Shown in pieces: positions 60,773-64,000 of a stretch of 64,000 nt of DNA. Both the position numbers and the translations under genes were made by a program. Position 1 is the stretch's first letter; every line of letters starts with the position of its first letter. Source of the stretch: JAIXWP01 sp964428835 (GTDB taxonomy: Bacteria; Bacteroidota; Bacteroidia; Flavobacteriales_D; Sanyastnellaceae). The notes beneath the pieces were generated by a model. It searched no databases, was not told where the DNA came from, and saw nothing but the letters and a program-made list of their open reading frames with translations. The stretch spans positions 32,746-96,745 of the forward strand of contig CAYRZQ010000008.1 of assembly GCA_964428835.1 (NCBI GenBank), in the 5' to 3' direction.

Positions 60773-62564
60773 ATTTATTGCTAAAGGGCTTAAGCTCGAA
60801 TTCTTCAGTTCTGTAAATTCTGCAGAAGCGGTTTTCAAAGCCAGATTCCGATCCTGTTTTGAAATAATCGAATCCTGTTCCAACCAACCCACTAACTTTT
60901 ATTTGTGAGAAATGATTCGGGAAATCGCGACCATGGTTCACTAAGCCGGTCCCATAATAGAGCATCATGTCATAGCCAAGAACAGCAAAGTTGGATGGCT
61001 CTGTTTTGAATTTTTTTCTAAAAGCTTCTATCCAATGTTGATCGAAAGGGTCATTATAATCCAGATAAAGCGATTTCGGAAAGGCGACATTGAATTTATT
61101 ACGGTTATCTACAGAAATGGCATCATAGGTTTCCCACTTATCAAGTCCATACACAATAGAGTTGGTATTTTTAATTGTTTCAAAAACAGAGGCAATTACC
61201 TTTTTATCCATTGTAGGAACGATTAGAACATTCCTCTTGGTTTTTGAAAGTAACTCGATCAGGCCTTTACTCAGACTACCATTGTCTGTTACCGTTAAAA
61301 CAGTGTCTCCTTTGGTTGCCTTATAAGAGGCTTGAAATAATTGCACTTGACGGGCATCGTCGAGTTCCTTTGAGTTAACTAAAATTACATTATCCGTTGC
61401 ATGATTTTGGACTACCCATCGTCCCATGCTTTCCCAGATGGTAGCATCACTCGGAACAGCCTTGCTGATATTTTGGGTGTTGAGCAAAGATTTATTACTG
61501 AGTGGAAATGGAAGTACAATATGAGCACCGGTTTGGTTGCTTAGATTACTCACTTCAAGTACAGCGTCTTTGAAGGCTGGGCCGATAATTAGATCAGCTT
61601 TTGCATTAGTTTTTTCTTCAAGAGTTTCTTTAGCCGATGCTTTGGTGTCAATGACATCATTTACGACGATATCGGCATTAAATCCGATCTTCTTCAGACT
61701 GTCAGCCGCCATCTGTATTCCTCTATACATTTGAAGGGCTGCGTCTCTGTAGAGTCTATCTTTTTCAGTAAGTAATGAGTCCGTTTGATCAGCATAAAAG
61801 GGCAGCATTAAACTGATAACATATTTGTCTTTCTTTCCTCCACCGATAATTGAAATTGGTCGATCAGTATTTTCTGTCCTTTCTTCTTTTGGAGGAGCAT
61901 CTACCGAATGATCATTCGGTAGCGCGCGTGTAGGAATGGTTAGAACCTGACCTTCTTTCAGAGTTTCGCTAATACCTGGATTGGCATTCATGATGGCCTC
62001 CACCGTGATCTTGTATTGCCTAGAAATCGCGAATAAGGTTTCTCCGGGAAGAACTTTATGTTTTACAAACTGATCGATTTTTTCGGGTTTTGGATTCGCT
62101 GTCTTTGTTGGAGAAGAAGGGATGTTAATGATTTGTCCTTTCTTTAATCCATTTTCTGCACCGGGATTTGCAGCTATGATATCATTAACGTCCACTTTGT
62201 AATCTCGTGAAATGGAGAAAAGTGTTTCTCTTTTTTGTACCTCGTGAGCAATGTAATTCTTGCCGTCGATTGCAACTTGTGTAGAGCCTTTAACAGCGCT
62301 TTTATCTTTAGGAATTTTAATAATGGCACCTTCTTGAATGCTGGTTTCAGCACCGGGATTAGCAGAAAGTATTTCATTGATATCGCACTTATATAGCTTG
62401 CTCAAAGAGTAAAGAGTTTGTCCTTTTTCTACAGTATGCATATAGTAGGACTTTCCTTCAATGACTTCAGTTGGAGCGGTGATTTGCGCGTTGCTTTTGC
62501 AAGATGAAAATGCAAGCAGCAGACCTAATAAGCAACACAAAAGTGTTGATTCGAAATACTTCAT
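60771..62564 (-). CDS. Lipoprotein with three LysM repeats and a periplasmic-binding-like domain
   Basis: 597 residues from the ATG at 62564; an ATG at 62579 would overlap the guaA stop by four bases (ATGA) and add five residues. Signal with lipobox (LLGLLLAFSSC). Three LysM modules: YYMHTVEKGQTLYSLSKLYKCDINEILSANPGAETSIQEGAIIKIP, then HEVQKRETLFSISRDYKVDVNDIIAANPGAE and HKVLPGETLFAISRQYKITVEAIMNANPGIS, for peptidoglycan binding. A linker with a palindrome-encoded PNDHS follows, then a type-1 periplasmic-binding fold from residue about 245 (ISLMLPFYADQTD, ADLIIGPAFKDAVLEVSN, FAVLGYDMMLYYG). Probably a wall-anchored sensor or binding protein. Operonic with guaA. Confidence 0.88.
   Translation of the reverse strand: MKYFESTLLCCLLGLLLAFSSCKSNAQITAPTEVIEGKSYYMHTVEKGQTLYSLSKLYKCDINEILSANPGAETSIQEGAIIKIPKDKSAVKGSTQVAIDGKNYIAHEVQKRETLFSISRDYKVDVNDIIAANPGAENGLKKGQIINIPSSPTKTANPKPEKIDQFVKHKVLPGETLFAISRQYKITVEAIMNANPGISETLKEGQVLTIPTRALPNDHSVDAPPKEERTENTDRPISIIGGGKKDKYVISLMLPFYADQTDSLLTEKDRLYRDAALQMYRGIQMAADSLKKIGFNADIVVNDVIDTKASAKETLEEKTNAKADLIIGPAFKDAVLEVSNLSNQTGAHIVLPFPLSNKSLLNTQNISKAVPSDATIWESMGRWVVQNHATDNVILVNSKELDDARQVQLFQASYKATKGDTVLTVTDNGSLSKGLIELLSKTKRNVLIVPTMDKKVIASVFETIKNTNSIVYGLDKWETYDAISVDNRNKFNVAFPKSLYLDYNDPFDQHWIEAFRKKFKTEPSNFAVLGYDMMLYYGTGLVNHGRDFPNHFSQIKVSGLVGTGFDYFKTGSESGFENRFCRIYRTEEFELKPFSNK
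61901..61922. repeat. 22-bp perfect CCGAATGA-family palindrome in the LysM gene
   Basis: CTACCGAATGATCATTCGGTAG is perfectly palindromic, written here as the 16-base core CCGAATGATCATTCGG (61904-61919) plus three matching flank bases each side. It lies in the low-complexity linker between the LysM and binding-protein domains and is read as Leu-Pro-Asn-Asp-His-Ser, the same frame as in the DUF72 gene. Confidence 0.85.
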
Positions 62565-62575
62565 GGTTTTATTTA

Positions 62576-64000
62576 TCATTCCCATTCAATTGTTGCTGGT
62601 GGTTTGGAGCTGATATCATATACCACTCGGTTCACACCTTTTACTTTATTGATAATGTCGTTGGATACTTTGGCCAAAAATTCGTGTGGTAATCTGCTCC
62701 AATCTGCTGTCATACCATCGGTGCTATTCACTGCACGCAAGGCTACAGCTTGTTCGTATGTTCTCTCATCGCCCATCACACCAACGCTTTGCACGGGGAG
62801 CAAGATTGCGCCAGCTTGCCATACTTCGTTGTACAGATTATTTTCTTTGAGGCCATTAATCCAAATCGCGTCGACCTCTTGCAAGATACGTACCTTTTCC
62901 TCTGTTATTTCTCCGAGAATTCTGATGCCAAGTCCTGGTCCAGGAAATGGGTGACGATCGAGAATTGAGTTTTTAATTTCTAAGGAGCGTCCTACTCTGC
63001 GCACTTCATCCTTAAACAACAATCGCAAAGGCTCAACTACTTTAAGTTTCATATAATCTGGGAGTCCACCCACATTGTGATGACTCTTGATAGTTTGAGA
63101 TGGACCGCCACTAACACTTACGCTTTCAATTACGTCGGGATAAATAGTGCCTTGTCCAAGCCATCGGGCTTCAGAGTAGTGCTTCGATTCTTCATCAAAT
63201 ACCTCAATGAAGACTCTTCCTATCGCTTTGCGTTTTGCTTCTGGTTCGGATAGTCCTTTGAGTGCTTCATAGAATCGGGCTTTAGCATCTACACCTTTCA
63301 CGTTTAGCCCCATATCCTTGTAGCTGTGAAGCACATCTTCGTATTCATTTTTTCTGAGAAGTCCGTTATCGACAAATATGCAAATCAAGCGATCACCAAT
63401 AGCTCTGTGAATTAGCATCGCAGCAACAGAACTGTCAACGCCTCCAGAGAGTCCCATGATTACTTGGTCATTTCCCAATTGCGATTTTAATTGTCCAACG
63501 GTTTCGTCAACGAATTGAGAAGGTGTCCAGTCTTGACTGCATCCACAAATACCGACAGTGAAGTTTTCTAGTAGTTGCTTGCCGTCTGTGCTATGGTAAA
63601 CTTCGGGGTGAAATTGAACACCGAAGATATTTTTATCTCCAAATTGATAACCTGCAAATTCGACGTCAGCTGTGCTGCAGATGACGCGAGCATCTGGTCC
63701 TGCGCTCTTGATGGTGTCTCCGTGTGACATCCAAACTTGTGATTGCACAGGGATATTTTTTAGCAAAGGATTATTCGATTCGAGCGACACGAGATTGGCT
63801 CTTCCGTATTCTCTGTGCGTTGAGCGCATCACCTCTCCGCCGTGTATTTCAGCGAGCAATTGAGCGCCGTAGCAAATACCTAAGACAGGTAATTTGGAAG
63901 TATAAATTGTCACATCAGGTTTTGGAGCTCCTTCTTGTTTCACGCTAAATGGACTACCTGAAAGAATGATTCCTTTAACGTTGGCGCCTACTTCTGGTGC
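62576..64000 (-). CDS. guaA: GMP synthase (glutamine-hydrolysing), N-terminus cut by window edge
   Basis: Converts XMP to GMP with glutamine as ammonia source. 474 C-terminal residues are visible; the normal length (about 510-525) implies that roughly 35-50 N-terminal residues lie beyond base 64000. The amidotransferase half shows LPVLGICYGAQLLAEIHGGEV (catalytic Cys), and later HGDTIKSAGPDARVICST and FGVQFHPEVYHS (His-x-Glu). Then the ATP-PPase SGGVDSSVAAMLIH motif and the C-terminal dimerisation domain ending PPATIEWE. The internal GTG near 63943 is not the start because the frame continues upstream with GIILSGSPFSV. Likely co-transcribed with the LysM gene downstream. Confidence 0.96.
   Translation of the reverse strand, partial: APEVGANVKGIILSGSPFSVKQEGAPKPDVTIYTSKLPVLGICYGAQLLAEIHGGEVMRSTHREYGRANLVSLESNNPLLKNIPVQSQVWMSHGDTIKSAGPDARVICSTADVEFAGYQFGDKNIFGVQFHPEVYHSTDGKQLLENFTVGICGCSQDWTPSQFVDETVGQLKSQLGNDQVIMGLSGGVDSSVAAMLIHRAIGDRLICIFVDNGLLRKNEYEDVLHSYKDMGLNVKGVDAKARFYEALKGLSEPEAKRKAIGRVFIEVFDEESKHYSEARWLGQGTIYPDVIESVSVSGGPSQTIKSHHNVGGLPDYMKLKVVEPLRLLFKDEVRRVGRSLEIKNSILDRHPFPGPGLGIRILGEITEEKVRILQEVDAIWINGLKENNLYNEVWQAGAILLPVQSVGVMGDERTYEQAVALRAVNSTDGMTADWSRLPHEFLAKVSNDIINKVKGVNRVVYDISSKPPATIEWE

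Overview
The window looks like chromosomal DNA of a Bacteroidota bacterium, most likely Flavobacteriales (Cryomorphaceae/Schleiferiaceae-like). The evidence is: two secreted proteins with type IX secretion (T9SS) C-terminal sorting domains, one with a choice-of-anchor L domain and 22 HYR-like repeats; Bacteroidetes -7 promoter elements (TAnnTTTG), often only a few bases before the start codon; weak or absent Shine-Dalgarno sequences; and families typical of the phylum (DUF2723, DUF5686, DUF3109, PcrB, RemB/Wzi-like, PD40-OmpA, tandem heme-copper oxidase subunit III genes). Genes are densely packed on both strands. I saw no tRNA, rRNA, CRISPR array, insertion sequence or prophage.

Layout. 1-7.5 kb: end of a secreted protein gene, glyA, then a minus-strand operon rsh/spoT - fur-like - purA - OstA/LptA-like. 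7.6-14.7 kb: RemB/Wzi-like outer-membrane protein, then a cytochrome oxidase accessory and assembly operon (cyoE, two subunit III genes, subunit IV, a cysteine-less SCO-like protein, a true SCO, DUF420, a small CxxC protein). 14.7-20 kb: OmpA protein, TolC plus MacA-like adaptor plus tsaB, and two small lipoproteins, one a Rieske-like fold with degraded ligands. 20-25.5 kb (minus): radical SAM, DedA, cystathionine gamma-synthase/lyase, kynurenine 3-monooxygenase, an outer-membrane protein and methylmalonyl-CoA epimerase. 25.6-36.3 kb: DUF5686 receptor-like protein facing a 7.8-kb minus-strand gene for a 2595-residue T9SS adhesin and a small secreted partner. 36.5-46.1 kb: DUF3109, PD40-OmpA, two small membrane proteins, DUF72, ftsZ (alone), pcrB, 3-hydroxyanthranilate dioxygenase and a PKD T9SS protein. 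46.2-55 kb: DUF2723, TerC, PdeM, MORN-like protein, lipoprotein, NamZ-like muramidase and a LolCE/FtsX-type permease. 55-64 kb: cystathionine beta-synthase, ornithine aminotransferase, ndk, icd, a SUMF-domain protein, a LysM/periplasmic-binding lipoprotein and guaA (cut by the right edge).

How genes fit together. Cystathionine beta-synthase and the gamma-family enzyme could form a transsulfuration route. Kynurenine monooxygenase and 3-hydroxyanthranilate dioxygenase are two steps from tryptophan toward quinolinate/NAD. Envelope functions dominate the rest (OstA-like, OmpA proteins, TolC/MacA, LolCE-like, NamZ, LysM, T9SS cargo).

The most interesting points are: a family of perfect palindromes sharing the half-site CCGAATGA, found both after genes and in-frame inside genes; a PKD/SprB-like beta-sandwich apparently inserted in the periplasmic domain of the LolCE-type permease; two large modules inserted at the same loop position of different repeats in the giant adhesin; terminator-like hairpins inside the first codons of operon-internal genes; and a possible structured RNA upstream of ndk. 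I found no convincing complete novel defence or mobile system.
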